Shown: positions 48,822 to 58,346 of the stretch, piece by piece
Position numbering within the stretch: position 1 is the stretch's first letter
How the letters are laid out: each line of letters opens with the position of its first letter
From: an uncultured Marinobacter sp.
GTDB taxonomy: Bacteria > Pseudomonadota > Gammaproteobacteria > Pseudomonadales > Oleiphilaceae
Direction: 5' to 3'
Length of the DNA stretch: 64,000 nucleotides
NCBI RefSeq assembly: GCF_947488835.1
Contig: NZ_CANLBK010000002.1
Span: 1-64,000, forward strand
Program-made: the position numbers and the translations under genes
Notes under the pieces: generated by a model
Told to the model about the DNA's origin: nothing
The model's input: the letters and a program-made list of their open reading frames with translations, nothing else
Database searches by the model: none

Positions 48822-50332
48822 CGAGGAGGTCGCTTACCTGCAGGCTTGCCGCCTTTGCCGGGTGGCTTGCCACGGGCACCGGCACCGCCAGGGCCACCGC
48901 GTCCTTTATAGCCACCTTTGGGTGGTCCTTTACGGAATTCACCCGGGCGGCCGCCACCACCTTTGCGATCACGGCGAGCAGGTGCAGAAGCAGACACTAC
49001 CGGCAGGGCTTCTGGCTGTTCCAGAGGTAGCAAGCCAGGCTGCATTGCCTCCATCCAGCACGCCAAAGCGCCCGCAACCATGGCAATGTCCATCTCGTTG
49101 CGCTCAGCGATCTCATCCAGCAATGCCATAGACTTGGCGAGTTTCTTGTCCTCAGCAAAGCCCAGCAGCTGGGTTTCGAATTGCTCTTCGCGCATTTTTT
49201 TCAGTTCAACCGGCGAAGGCAGCTCATAAGCCATCATAGGGGAGTTGGTCGCGCGCTCAAGAGTGCGCAGCCAGCTCCGCTCACGGGGAGTGACCAGAAG
49301 AATCGCTTTGCCTTCGCGCCCGGCGCGGCCGGTACGGCCCACTCGGTGAATGTAGGCTTCGCTGTCGTAGGGCACATCGTAATTGATAACGTGAGTGATT
49401 CTGGGTACGTCCAGACCACGAGCGGCAACGTCCGTTGCAACGATAATATCTTTCTTGCCGCGCTTCAGATCTTCAACAGTCTGCTCGCGCTGACGCTGGT
49501 TCAGATCGCCGTTCAGAGGTGCTACTGCGTGCCCGCGGGCACTGAGCTTCTCGGCCAGAAGAGTGGTTTCAGCCTTGGTGCGTACAAAAATAATTGCACC
49601 TTCGGTTGGCTCCACTTCCAGAATGCGGGTCAGAGCGTCGAGCTTACGTTCGGCATAAACCGGCAGAAAATATTGAGAAATACGCTCAACTGTGCGGGTT
49701 TCGCTTTCGATTTTCACTTCGACTGCGTCACGCAGGTAGGTTTGGGCAACCTTCTTGATCTGCGGAGGCATAGTGGCTGAGAACAGTGCACGCTGACAGT
49801 CAGCTGGCGTTTTAGCCAGAATGGCTTCTACGTCATCAATGAAGCCCATGCGCAGCATTTCGTCGGCTTCATCCAGTACCAGAGCCTTCAGGTTACCCAG
49901 CCGCAGGGTACCTTTGCGCAAGTGGTCGAGCATACGACCCGGGGTGCCGACAATAACCTGTGCACCACGCTTGAGGCCTTTGATCTGGGGATAAAAGTCC
50001 TGACCGCCGTAAATTGGCAGTACGTGGAAATTGCGAAATTTTGTAGCGTAGGAGGTAAAAGCCTCCGCCACCTGGATGGCCAGCTCCCGGGTTGGGGCCA
50101 GAACCAGAATTTGAGGTTCAGTTACAGATGCATCGACCCTGCTCAGCAGCGGTAATGCGAAGGCGGCGGTTTTACCCGTGCCGGTCTGGGCAACGCCCAG
50201 TAGATGTTTGCCAGCGAGCAGTGCAGGAATGCACTGGGCCTGGATGGGCGTTGGGGTTTCGTAGCCAATAGCAGATACAGCTTCAAGTACGGCTGGATCA
50301 AGCCCCAGTTCGGCAAAGGACAATTCAGACAT
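48800..50332 (-). CDS. DEAD-box ATP-dependent RNA helicase
   Basis: Unwinds RNA duplexes, probably in ribosome assembly or mRNA decay. The 510-residue product has the Q motif (FAELGL...PTPIQ), AQTGTGKT (48-55), DEAD (154-157), SAT (185-187) and HRVGRTGR. The core resembles DeaD/CsdA. The tail (about 455-510) is rich in Gly, Lys, Arg and Pro and likely binds RNA non-specifically. It seems shorter than DeaD with no clear RNA-binding fold, so a subfamily name is not given. Its end overlaps folA. Confidence 0.95.
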   Translation of the reverse strand: MSELSFAELGLDPAVLEAVSAIGYETPTPIQAQCIPALLAGKHLLGVAQTGTGKTAAFALPLLSRVDASVTEPQILVLAPTRELAIQVAEAFTSYATKFRNFHVLPIYGGQDFYPQIKGLKRGAQVIVGTPGRMLDHLRKGTLRLGNLKALVLDEADEMLRMGFIDDVEAILAKTPADCQRALFSATMPPQIKKVAQTYLRDAVEVKIESETRTVERISQYFLPVYAERKLDALTRILEVEPTEGAIIFVRTKAETTLLAEKLSARGHAVAPLNGDLNQRQREQTVEDLKRGKKDIIVATDVAARGLDVPRITHVINYDVPYDSEAYIHRVGRTGRAGREGKAILLVTPRERSWLRTLERATNSPMMAYELPSPVELKKMREEQFETQLLGFAEDKKLAKSMALLDEIAERNEMDIAMVAGALACWMEAMQPGLLPLEQPEALPVVSASAPARRDRKGGGGRPGEFRKGPPKGGYKGRGGPGGAGARGKPPGKGGKPAGKRPPRQSDAKR

Positions 50333-50528
50333 TGATTTACTCGGTATTCGGAAGGTAAAGCATTGCCGGGCAATGCATATGTGGCGATATTATAACCGCT
50401 TTTGGTCTAATTTAATACGTGAAATCTTTCATGCTGTGTAGGTAGTTGCCGGGGCACTGCCATTGCATTGTTTTCGTGTTTTGTGCAGGCTTTCATTTTG
50501 ACTGATAGGTTGCTAACAGGGAAGCGCT

Positions 50529-51317
50529 ATGACCTTTGATGAACTGATTGCTGCTGGCCGTGCCGGAAAAGAGTTGGTGATGCCAGCAACCTGGAGCCAG
50601 GGGCGTGCAACCTTTGGTGGCTTGGTGGCTGCGCTGGTTTTTGATCGCATGGAGCATGCGGTGGTAGATGGTAGGCCAATGAGGTCCATGAGCGTATCGT
50701 TTGTCGGGCCGGTAGAGGCAGAAGTGCCCGCCGTTTTCGATGTTCAGATTTTACGTGAGGGGCGAGCTGTTACCCAGGTCGAGGGGCGAATTGTTCAGAA
50801 CGGAGAGCCTCGGGTGGTGTGTATTGGTGCTTTTGCAGGCCGCCGGGAATCAATTGTGCAGCTTGAGGGTGAATCTGCTCCGGACGCGAAGCCAGTAGAT
50901 CAGTGCCAGGAACTGCCTTTCATTGAGGGTGTGACCCCCGGTTTTATTCGCCACATAGAGATGCGTTGGGCATACGGGGGCATGCCGTTCAGCGGAGTGG
51001 GCGGGCGTGAAATGGGAGGGTGGATGCGCTTCCGGGAAGAGCCTGAAGAGCTTACAGACGCTCATATTGTGGCGCTGGTTGATGCCTGGCCCCCAGCGAT
51101 TCTCCAACATTTTAAATCGGCCGTACCAGCCAGTTCGCTATCCTGGGCGCTGGATATTATTCATCCCAGGCCGGCTCTGAAAGCGGACGACTGGCTTTTG
51201 TACAAGGCGACGATCGATCAATCAGGAGACGGCTATTGCCACTGCGAAGCCCGGGTGTGGACACCTCGGGGCGAGTTGCTGGCACTAAGCCGTCAAACGG
51301 TTGCCGTTTTTGGCTAA
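50529..51317 (+). CDS. Acyl-CoA thioesterase family protein (double hotdog)
   Basis: A 262-residue protein with TesB-like tandem hotdog organisation. The first half carries WSQGRATFGGLVAALVFDRM and RSMSVSFVGPVEAEVPAVFDVQILREGRAVTQVEGR; the second carries VDAWPPAILQHF and SLSWALDIIHP. Such enzymes cleave acyl-CoA thioesters; the substrate is not visible. It is monocistronic, divergent from the helicase and convergent with the dehalogenase-like gene seven bases on. Confidence 0.85.
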   Translation: MTFDELIAAGRAGKELVMPATWSQGRATFGGLVAALVFDRMEHAVVDGRPMRSMSVSFVGPVEAEVPAVFDVQILREGRAVTQVEGRIVQNGEPRVVCIGAFAGRRESIVQLEGESAPDAKPVDQCQELPFIEGVTPGFIRHIEMRWAYGGMPFSGVGGREMGGWMRFREEPEELTDAHIVALVDAWPPAILQHFKSAVPASSLSWALDIIHPRPALKADDWLLYKATIDQSGDGYCHCEARVWTPRGELLALSRQTVAVFG

Positions 51318-51324
51318 TGGCTGC

Positions 51325-52224
51325 TCAGGCCGCCAACTCTGCCTTTAATGCGTCAATAATGATTCGCGCGAAATCTTCGGGGGAGTCTTCCTGCAAAAAG
51401 TGCCCTCCGCTCAGTGTAATGTGGGGTTGCCCTAATGCGCCGGGGATGCGGCGTTGCATATAGCGGTCCCCGCCCCGGGTGATGGGGTCACCGCTGCTGA
51501 AGCAGGTAATGAAAGGCTTGCGCCATTTTTCCAGAACTTTCCAGGCGGCCTTGTTGGCGCTGCTTGCCGGATCTCCAGGCGATACAGGTACCAGCTTTGG
51601 AAATGCCCGCGCCCCTGCTTTGTACTCTGCTGAGGGGAAGGGGGCCTCGTAGGCTGCTAACTCGTGTTTGTTCAGGGTCCGCTCGGTGCCCAATTGCACA
51701 ATTCGGCCAACGGGAAACCAGGGGCTGTGGGTAGCAAATGCTTTCCACACGCTGAATGCTGCCGGCGCGCGGGTTTCTCCGGTTGGCAGCATGCCGTTAC
51801 CTACAATAATGCGCTGGAATCGGTTTGGTAGTGCTGCAGCAAGACGCAGGCCCAAAAGCGAGCCCCAGTTTTGGCAAACCAGAGTGATATTCTGGAGATC
51901 CATAGCTTCCAGCCAGTGCGTGAGCCAGGCCAGGTGGCGTTCGTAAGTATAATCGTCGACAGATGCTGGCTTGTCGGACTTTCCGAAACCTATCAGATCG
52001 GGTGCCAGCACCCGGTGGCCCTCAGTCGCGACGATAGGGATCATGTGGCGGTAAAGATACGACCAGGATGGCTCTCCATGAAGCATAAGAACAGGCGAGG
52101 CGCCAGCTGGGCCTTCGTCAACGTAGTGCATGCGGAGACCGGGCTCTACATCCATATAGTTGGGGGTGAACGGGTAATCCGGAAGACCTGCGAAACGGCT
52201 CTCATCGGTTCTCAGAATACGCAT
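51325..52224 (-). CDS. Haloalkane dehalogenase-like alpha/beta hydrolase with Asn at the nucleophile position
   Basis: The 299-residue product follows the DhlA-type haloalkane dehalogenase closely: LHGEPSWSYLYRHMIP with the oxyanion region (about 49-64), APDLIGFGKSDKP, and triad partners Asp246 (SSGDPITR) and His275 (GGHFLQED). The nucleophile elbow reads CQNWGS, so Asn119 (codon AAC, 51868-51870) replaces the catalytic Asp, while the halide-binding Trp120 remains. As read, dehalogenation should be blocked or depend on deamidation. Start at 52224 (MRILRT) matches the family; an extension to 52302 has no support. Confidence 0.88.
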   Translation of the reverse strand: MRILRTDESRFAGLPDYPFTPNYMDVEPGLRMHYVDEGPAGASPVLMLHGEPSWSYLYRHMIPIVATEGHRVLAPDLIGFGKSDKPASVDDYTYERHLAWLTHWLEAMDLQNITLVCQNWGSLLGLRLAAALPNRFQRIIVGNGMLPTGETRAPAAFSVWKAFATHSPWFPVGRIVQLGTERTLNKHELAAYEAPFPSAEYKAGARAFPKLVPVSPGDPASSANKAAWKVLEKWRKPFITCFSSGDPITRGGDRYMQRRIPGALGQPHITLSGGHFLQEDSPEDFARIIIDALKAELAA

Positions 52225-52369
52225 GCCATCGACTGTCCTGACTGATTGGTTGCGTGACCATTGCCGGCTTTGCTTATCCAGAGCCCGATCAACAATCTTC
52301 AATCACTAGGATAAATCAGTTCACAGGTTGCTGTGTTTGAGTTGCGTAACAGTGCGTTGTGGCTTTGAA

Positions 52370-52723
52370 TCAGGAGTTGTCCGGGGCCACTGCAGGGCGG
52401 CGGTTGGAGCGCTTGTCTTCCCAGCTGAGGTCTTTGGGGTCATACCAGCCGATTGCATCGAGCACTTTTTCCCGGGTTGAAGCTGATAGTGTTGGCCAGA
52501 GTTCCTGGAAATCATCCAACCCCTGGTCCCGAAACCGCTGCTGTTTGCTTTGAAGCCGGTTGATAATGCGCGGCAGTTGCAGAGCTTCGCCCAGTTGTCC
52601 CGGCACTATAACTTCCTGGCCCAGCACTTTTCTGCGATGGGTTCTGGCCGCGAGTACTCGGCGCAGTTCCGCCGCGGCGTCCAGAGCCGTTTCCGTGGTA
52701 AAGGTTTCCAGTTCCAACACCAT
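52370..52723 (-). CDS. Hypothetical protein, 117 residues
   Basis: I do not recognise this protein. It is soluble and highly charged, with mostly helical-looking segments (TALDAAAELRRVLAARTHRR, LQLPRIINRLQSKQQRFRDQ) and a Trp-containing C-terminal part (FQELWPTLS, GWYDPKDLSWEDKR). No signal peptide or membrane helix is seen. It diverges from the AI-2E-type permease and lies 145 bases upstream of the dehalogenase-like gene on the same strand. AGG lies only three bases from the ATG, so the start is not secure. Confidence 0.6.
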   Translation of the reverse strand: MVLELETFTTETALDAAAELRRVLAARTHRRKVLGQEVIVPGQLGEALQLPRIINRLQSKQQRFRDQGLDDFQELWPTLSASTREKVLDAIGWYDPKDLSWEDKRSNRRPAVAPDNS

Positions 52724-52838
52724 GACCTGTTTAATAGTTGATCAACAACAGTCCACTATACCCTGAAGCATGCTCCAGTGGCCATGCGGTCGTGTTAGGC
52801 TATTATTCGACTGAATCTGCCAGGGATAAAACGGAATT

Positions 52839-53918
52839 ATGTACGAAAAACTTGAGACACGAACTTTTCTTGCCATGCTGGTCGGTGTAACGCTTGCCTT
52901 CGTGTTGCTCATGAAGCCTTTTTTCGGGCCCATATTCTGGGCAATCGCCATTGCATTGATCTTCCACCCGTTTCAGATCTTTTTGGTGCGCCGGTTTGGT
53001 GACAGGCCAAATATAAATGCGTTGATAACTCTAATGGTTTGCATGCTGATCGTGGTTATACCGGTATTGTTGCTGGTGACGTCTCTGGTGAGTGAAGGGC
53101 TGGGTATTTATCAGCAAATTCAGGATGGAAATATAAAGCCTGGTGAATATATTGATCAGGTGAGTAAGTCTTTCCCGGGCATACAGACTTTCCTTGCGCA
53201 GTTTGATATCAACTTCAGCGAAATCCGGGATCGGGTGGTTAGCCTGTTCGTGGGTGGGAGTCAGTTTCTCGCCAAGCAGGCTCTGGGTATTGGTCAGAAC
53301 ACCTTTCAATTTTTCCTCGGGTTGGCTCTGATGATGTATTTGTCGTTCTTTCTGCTGCGCGATGGAAGCAAGCTGATTGAGCTCATGATCCGTGCACTTC
53401 CTCTGGGTGATGAACGTGAGCGGTTGCTGTTTGCCAAGTTTGCTGAGGTCACACGGGCAACCGTTAAAGGCAATCTGTTGATTGCTATTATCCAGGGCGC
53501 ATTGGGTGGCATTATTTTTTGGGTTCTTGGTATTAGCGGCGCCTTGTTGTGGGGCGTGGTTATGGCCATTTTTTCGCTCCTGCCGGCAGTAGGCGCGGCC
53601 CTGGTATGGGTGCCGGCGGCGATTTATCTCGCTGCTGTGGGCGATGTCGTTCCCGCCGTAGTGCTTACGATATTCGGTGTGGTCGTAATAGGGCTTGCAG
53701 ATAATCTTTTGCGCCCGATTATGGTCGGCCGGGACACAAAGTTGCCGGATTACATTGTGCTGCTCTCCACTCTGGGTGGCTTGGCCATGTTTGGTATTAA
53801 TGGCTTTGTGATGGGGCCTTTGGTTGCCGCATTATTCATGGCGTTTTGGGGAATCTTTATTCGTGAGTTCAGCGAGGGGGCTCAAAGGGTCGAAACTACC
53901 GGGGACGATGTCGATTAA
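52839..53918 (+). CDS. AI-2E family transporter (PerM/YdiK type)
   Basis: Integral membrane protein of 359 residues with about eight helices. Family features are the N-terminal pair of helices, a long central periplasmic segment (about 85-150) and the C-terminal ADNLLRPIMVGRDTKLPDYIVLLSTLGGLAMFGINGFVMGPLVAALF block. Family members export small molecules or act as Na+/H+ exchangers, so AI-2 export should not be assumed. TATTAT at 52801-52806 may be its -10. Confidence 0.92.
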   Translation: MYEKLETRTFLAMLVGVTLAFVLLMKPFFGPIFWAIAIALIFHPFQIFLVRRFGDRPNINALITLMVCMLIVVIPVLLLVTSLVSEGLGIYQQIQDGNIKPGEYIDQVSKSFPGIQTFLAQFDINFSEIRDRVVSLFVGGSQFLAKQALGIGQNTFQFFLGLALMMYLSFFLLRDGSKLIELMIRALPLGDERERLLFAKFAEVTRATVKGNLLIAIIQGALGGIIFWVLGISGALLWGVVMAIFSLLPAVGAALVWVPAAIYLAAVGDVVPAVVLTIFGVVVIGLADNLLRPIMVGRDTKLPDYIVLLSTLGGLAMFGINGFVMGPLVAALFMAFWGIFIREFSEGAQRVETTGDDVD

Positions 53919-54032
53919 GGCGACATGAGACAAAAGTATGTTAGGCTTTTACCCGTTCGCCTCAGCCTGTGGAGATTGGCACCACATAACAAGAAAGAAA
54001 CGGATATCGTTGAGATATCAGGAGTAAAGCAG

Positions 54033-54434
54033 GTGAGTATCATAAAATACGCGACTACCCGTTTGGGCCGCTTTGCAGTTGCAGCTGGCACAGCCGTAAT
54101 GCTGGGTTTCGCGCCCGCCGCGTTCGCTGATGAAACGGTTGCGCTCAAGAATGCCCTTCATGGCGCTGGGTACAATATTACCAATGTGAACCCTGGAATG
54201 GACAACAACACCCGGTCTGAGCTGTCTCGTTTCCAGAAGGAAAATGGGCTTCAGGCTAACGGTATTCTGGATGAGGCGACAAAAAAAGCGTTGGGAATGA
54301 TCAGCGTTAATGTTGCGGCCAATACGACCGTAGCGACGCCTGCGAAAGCCAAGGCAGCAGCGCCGAGCAATCCGGAGCCGGTTGAAGAAGAGGTTATTGA
54401 AGAAGAGGAAGATGGCGGCTGGTCACTGTTTTAA
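54033..54434 (+). CDS. Small exported peptidoglycan-binding domain protein
   Basis: A 133-residue secreted protein. The signal peptide (1 to about 32, LGRFAVAAGTAVMLGFAPAAFA) is followed by a PG_binding_1 domain (about 35-80, VALKNALHGAGYNITNVNPGMDNNTRSELSRFQKENGLQANGILDEATKKALG). An Ala/Pro linker leads to an acidic tail (EEEVIEEEEDGGWSLF). The start is GTG with GGAG eight bases upstream; the frame is open further upstream without a ribosome site. No catalytic domain is present, so it may be a structural or accessory wall binder. Confidence 0.82.
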   Translation: MSIIKYATTRLGRFAVAAGTAVMLGFAPAAFADETVALKNALHGAGYNITNVNPGMDNNTRSELSRFQKENGLQANGILDEATKKALGMISVNVAANTTVATPAKAKAAAPSNPEPVEEEVIEEEEDGGWSLF

Positions 54435-54458
54435 GACTGGCGCAACAAGCACACTAAA

Positions 54459-54504
54459 ACGAAAAAGCCCGCGCAGACAGCAAGTTCTGTGCGGGCTTTT
54501 TCGT
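54459..54504. terminator. Bidirectional terminator between the PG-binding gene and ilvD
   Basis: ACGAAAAAGCCCGC (54459-54472) and GCGGGCTTTTTCGT (54491-54504) form a perfect 14-base stem, serving these convergent genes. Confidence 0.93.
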
Positions 54505-54517
54505 GTAAGTCTCCAGA

Positions 54518-56344
54518 TCAGCCGAGCTTTTCCAGATCCCTTACGGCGCCCTTATCAGCGCTAGTTGCTAACAGTGCGTATGCTTTCAGAGCCGCGGATA
54601 CAGCGCGGTCCCGGGGCTGCTCGGGTTTCCAGCCTTTGGCTTCGCGACGGCGCTCCAGTTCCTGCTGGTCCAGTTGCACGTTGATGGACCGTGCTGGAAT
54701 ATCGATCAGGATGGTATCGCCGTCTTCGATCAGCCCTATTGCGCCACCTGCCGCAGCTTCGGGTGAGGCGTGCCCTATGGACAGCCCGGAGGTGCCACCG
54801 GAGAAACGGCCATCGGTGAGCAGTGCGCAGTCCTTACCCAGCCCTTTGGACTTCAGGTAGCTTGTCGGGTAAAGCATTTCCTGCATGCCCGGGCCGCCCT
54901 TGGGGCCTTCGTAGCGAATAATGACCACATCGCCGGCCTTGACCTGGTCGCCCAGAATACCTGCCACCGCAGCGTCCTGGCTTTCGAATACTTTAGCCTT
55001 GCCTTCGAATACAAAAATGCTTTCATCCACGCCAGCGGTTTTCACCACACAGCCGTCAATGGCGATGTTGCCATAAAGAACGGCCAGGCCACCCTCGGCA
55101 CTGTATGCGTGTTCAACGGAGCGGATACAACCAGTTTCACGGTCGCCATCCAGGCTGGGCCAGCGGGTGCTTTGGCTAAAGGCTGTCTGGGTAGGAATGC
55201 CCGCCGGCCCTGCTTTGTAGAACTCAACAACTTCGGGGGGAGGGGAGCGCATAATGTCCCAGGTTTCGAGGGCTTCTTTCATGGTTTTGCTGTGTACGGT
55301 TGGCAAATCTGTGTTGATCAGGCCACCGCGCTCCAGTTCGCCAAGAATCCCCATAATGCCACCGGCACGATGCACGTCTTCCATGTGGTATTTCGGTGAG
55401 TTGGGTGCCACTTTGCACAACTGCGGAACCTTGCGGGAAAGCTGGTCAATTTCGTTCAGAGTAAACGGAACTCCACCTTCCTGAGCTGCTGCCAGCAAGT
55501 GCAGGATAGTGTTTGTGGATCCCCCCATGGCGATATCCATCACCATGGCGTTTTCGAATGCGGCCATGGACGCAATGCTGCGAGGAAGAACGCTGGCGTC
55601 GTCCTGTTCGTAATAACGCTTGGTGTTTTCCACTATTTGTCGACCGGCTTTCAGGAATAGCTGCTCGCGGTCGGCGTGGGTTGCCAGCATGGAGCCGTTG
55701 CCCGGTAGGGCCAGGCCAATGGCCTCGGCCAGGCAGTTCATGGAGTTAGCTGTGAACATGCCAGAACAGGAACCGCAGGTTGGGCAGGCGCTGCGCTCGT
55801 ATTCTGCGACCTTTTCATCGTCGGCTGTGGGGTCGGCGGCAATTACCATTGCATCCACCAGGTCCAGCTTGTGTTCAGAAAGTTTGGTCTTACCAGCTTC
55901 CATAGGGCCGCCAGATACGAAAATGGCCGGTATATTCAAACGCATGGCTGCCATTATCATGCCGGGGGTGATTTTGTCGCAGTTGGAGATGCACACCATC
56001 GCGTCGGCGCAGTGGGCATTCACCATGTATTCAACCGAATCGGCAATGATTTCGCGAGAGGGCAGGGAGTAAAGCATGCCGTCGTGGCCCATGGCGATGC
56101 CGTCATCCACCGCGATGGTGTTGAATTCTTTGGCAACACCACCCGCAGCTTCAATTTCGCGGCATACGAGTTGCCCCAGATCCTTGAGATGCACGTGTCC
56201 GGGCACAAACTGGGTGAAGGAGTTAACAACGGCAATAATCGGCTTGCCGAAATCATCGTCTTTCATGCCGGTGGCGCGCCAGAGGGCGCGGGCGCCGGCC
56301 ATGTTGCGGCCTGCGGTGGAAGTCCGCGAACGATACTGAGGCAT
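54518..56344 (-). CDS. ilvD: Dihydroxy-acid dehydratase
   Basis: Iron-sulfur enzyme of valine, leucine and isoleucine synthesis, supplying 2-oxoisovalerate for LeuA. The 608-residue product starts [17 protein letters not shown], matching the E. coli N terminus, and has cluster cysteines in CISNCDK and CGSCSGMF plus [16 protein letters not shown]. The frame is open to 56398, but the ATG at 56344 fits the family. It is monocistronic and divergent from the HDOD gene. Confidence 0.98.
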   Translation of the reverse strand: MPQYRSRTSTAGRNMAGARALWRATGMKDDDFGKPIIAVVNSFTQFVPGHVHLKDLGQLVCREIEAAGGVAKEFNTIAVDDGIAMGHDGMLYSLPSREIIADSVEYMVNAHCADAMVCISNCDKITPGMIMAAMRLNIPAIFVSGGPMEAGKTKLSEHKLDLVDAMVIAADPTADDEKVAEYERSACPTCGSCSGMFTANSMNCLAEAIGLALPGNGSMLATHADREQLFLKAGRQIVENTKRYYEQDDASVLPRSIASMAAFENAMVMDIAMGGSTNTILHLLAAAQEGGVPFTLNEIDQLSRKVPQLCKVAPNSPKYHMEDVHRAGGIMGILGELERGGLINTDLPTVHSKTMKEALETWDIMRSPPPEVVEFYKAGPAGIPTQTAFSQSTRWPSLDGDRETGCIRSVEHAYSAEGGLAVLYGNIAIDGCVVKTAGVDESIFVFEGKAKVFESQDAAVAGILGDQVKAGDVVIIRYEGPKGGPGMQEMLYPTSYLKSKGLGKDCALLTDGRFSGGTSGLSIGHASPEAAAGGAIGLIEDGDTILIDIPARSINVQLDQQELERRREAKGWKPEQPRDRAVSAALKAYALLATSADKGAVRDLEKLG

Positions 56345-56512
56345 GGTGTTCTGATCTCTCTCTGTATGAATAGGGGATGCTTGCTGATGCAGATACAAAG
56401 GATACCAGATTAGACCCCGGGCGCATGGCTGTTTTGCGGCGCCATGGTTACAATCGTTTACAGATGTTATAAAGCACTATCCCCCGCTTTGAGCCAACTT
56501 AGGAGATTATCT

Positions 56513-57766
56513 ATGGCTAGCCAGGAAAGCCTGCCGCTGCGCCGCCTGAAGCAGTTTCAGCCACTGAATCGGCTAACTGATGATCAGTTGGTTGTGCTGG
56601 CCAGTCGTGCTGAGCGCAGATCCCACGGCCCTGGCCAGCGTGTGTTGGAACGTGGTGTACGCGACGGCCTTGATTATTTTCTGGTAACGGGGAAAGTTGA
56701 GCTGGAGTCAGTAGATGGGCGCAAATCGGTTATTGAAGCTGAAACCGACCAGGCGTTGAACCCCATCGCCAGACTGCAACCAAGAATGTACGACGTGACG
56801 GCAGTTAAAAATTGCGAGTTTCTCGTGGTGGAACAGGATGTACTCAACCAGCTATTGCGTTCAGCGCCAGTGGCACAGGTAGAGATGGATTCGGGCGAAA
56901 GCCAGGATGGCGAAAGTGAGGAACACCATCTATTGATGGAGTTTTACGCGGAGCTTCGCTCCAATCAGCTTAAGTTGCCCAGCGTTCCCGATGTGGCCTG
57001 GAAAGTGCGGCGTCTGGTAGATCGGGATGACTCCACAGCCGACGAAGTGGCCACCGCAGTGTCTGCCGATCCGGCCATGGCGGCCAAGCTGGTGCGGGCC
57101 TGTAACAGCCCGCTTTATCGGGGCTTCAGTGATGTACGCAACGTGCGCGAGACTGTGGTGCGTTTGGGAATGCGAACAACCCGGCAGTTGGTGACGGTGT
57201 TTTCCATGCGGGAAGTGTTCAAAAGTCGGCATCCGTCATTGCAAAAGGAAATGGAAAAGCTTTGGCGCCACTCTCGCGAGGTAGCAGCGCTTTGCTGGGT
57301 ATTGGCCGACCATGCAACCCGCCTGAATCCTGAAGAGGCGTTGCTGGCGGGCTTGCTTCACGATATCGGCGTGGTTCCCGTACTGGTGCAAGCGGAACAT
57401 CACGTAAACCTGTTTGCAGACGATACTAATTTGCAGAATGCCCTCAGCGAACTGCGGGCTGACGTGGGTACCGCTGTGTTGGGAAGCTGGTCGTTTCCGC
57501 CGGCCTTTGTCGAAGCTGTACGTCATGCGGAAGACTGGGGGTACGAAAGCCGGGAGGCCGAGCCGCAACTGGTTGATGTGGTTATTGTTGCGCAGCTACA
57601 CGCCATGATCGGATCAAGCCAGAACGAAGGTTTGCCTGCATTCGATGAGGTGCCAGCCTATCGCAGGTTGGGCAAACTTGAGCTGAACGCATCCCGCAGC
57701 CTTGAGCTTCTCACCGAAGCGCGAGCTCGAGTTGAAGAAGTGCAACAGCTGCTGTCGATTCGATGA
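56513..57766 (+). CDS. HDOD-domain signalling protein with N-terminal cNMP-binding-like domain
   Basis: A 417-residue protein. The N-terminal region (about 10-125) resembles a CRP-type cyclic-nucleotide-binding beta roll (LNRLTDDQLVVLASRAERRSHGPGQRVLERGVRDG). The HDOD domain (about 155-350) contains LPSVPDVAWKVRRLVDRDDSTADEVATAVSADPAMAAKLVRACNS and LLHDIGVVPVL. HDOD proteins are regulators related to HD phosphodiesterases. AGGAG lies seven bases before the ATG. It overlaps the next gene by four bases. Confidence 0.88.
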   Translation: MASQESLPLRRLKQFQPLNRLTDDQLVVLASRAERRSHGPGQRVLERGVRDGLDYFLVTGKVELESVDGRKSVIEAETDQALNPIARLQPRMYDVTAVKNCEFLVVEQDVLNQLLRSAPVAQVEMDSGESQDGESEEHHLLMEFYAELRSNQLKLPSVPDVAWKVRRLVDRDDSTADEVATAVSADPAMAAKLVRACNSPLYRGFSDVRNVRETVVRLGMRTTRQLVTVFSMREVFKSRHPSLQKEMEKLWRHSREVAALCWVLADHATRLNPEEALLAGLLHDIGVVPVLVQAEHHVNLFADDTNLQNALSELRADVGTAVLGSWSFPPAFVEAVRHAEDWGYESREAEPQLVDVVIVAQLHAMIGSSQNEGLPAFDEVPAYRRLGKLELNASRSLELLTEARARVEEVQQLLSIR

Positions 57767-58341
57767 AGGTACCTGTCTTCCCACTCAATTCCATTGTTTT
57801 GCCTGGCGGCAGGATTCCCTTGCAGCTGTTCGAGCCGCGCTACATCGATATGCTGAGTCGTTGCATGAAAGAGGACCAAGGGTTTGTTATCAGTTTGCTG
57901 CGCAACGGCAACGAAGCCGGCCGCAGGGCATCCTTTTATGAAACAGGCACCTATGTGCGCATTGTCGATTTCAAAACGTTGGATAACGGGTTGCTGGGAA
58001 TCACCGTTGAAGGCGATTCAAAAGTGTCCATCATGGACTCCTGGCAACAGGATGATGGGCTGAATCTGGGTAAGGTGGCGTTTTTGCCGGCCGAACCCGG
58101 TGCGGGTATACCCACTGCATTTCATGAGTTGCCATCCGTGCTGCGGGCCTTGTTTCGACACCCCGTGATTGATGAGCTCGGCATGAGTGTTGATTATGAG
58201 GATGCCCGCGATGTCAGCTGGCGATTGACGGAGCTGCTGCCTTTGCACAAGCAGGATAAGCAGCAGCTTTTAGAAATGCAGGATCCATTGGCGCGACTTG
58301 CTCGTCTGCAGGAACTACTGGATGCGCTTGACGAGAGCTGA
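57763..58341 (+). CDS. Lon-type substrate-binding (LON/PUA-like) domain protein
   Basis: A 192-residue protein made only of the Lon N-terminal domain. It starts VPVFPLNSIVLPGGRIPLQLFEPRYIDMLSRCM (about 3-35), with FKTLDNGLLGITVEGDSKVSI; no ATPase or protease domain follows. Stand-alone forms are common in gammaproteobacteria but their role is unknown. ATGA coupling with the HDOD gene implies a joint function. It is convergent with the DedA-PAP2 gene five bases on. Confidence 0.88.
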   Translation: MKVPVFPLNSIVLPGGRIPLQLFEPRYIDMLSRCMKEDQGFVISLLRNGNEAGRRASFYETGTYVRIVDFKTLDNGLLGITVEGDSKVSIMDSWQQDDGLNLGKVAFLPAEPGAGIPTAFHELPSVLRALFRHPVIDELGMSVDYEDARDVSWRLTELLPLHKQDKQQLLEMQDPLARLARLQELLDALDES

Positions 58342-58346
58342 GCGCA

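Noticed and set aside
54770..55399. 209-codon open frame antisense to ilvD
   Set aside because: Lies inside ilvD, whose cluster-binding cysteines are confirmed on the minus strand.
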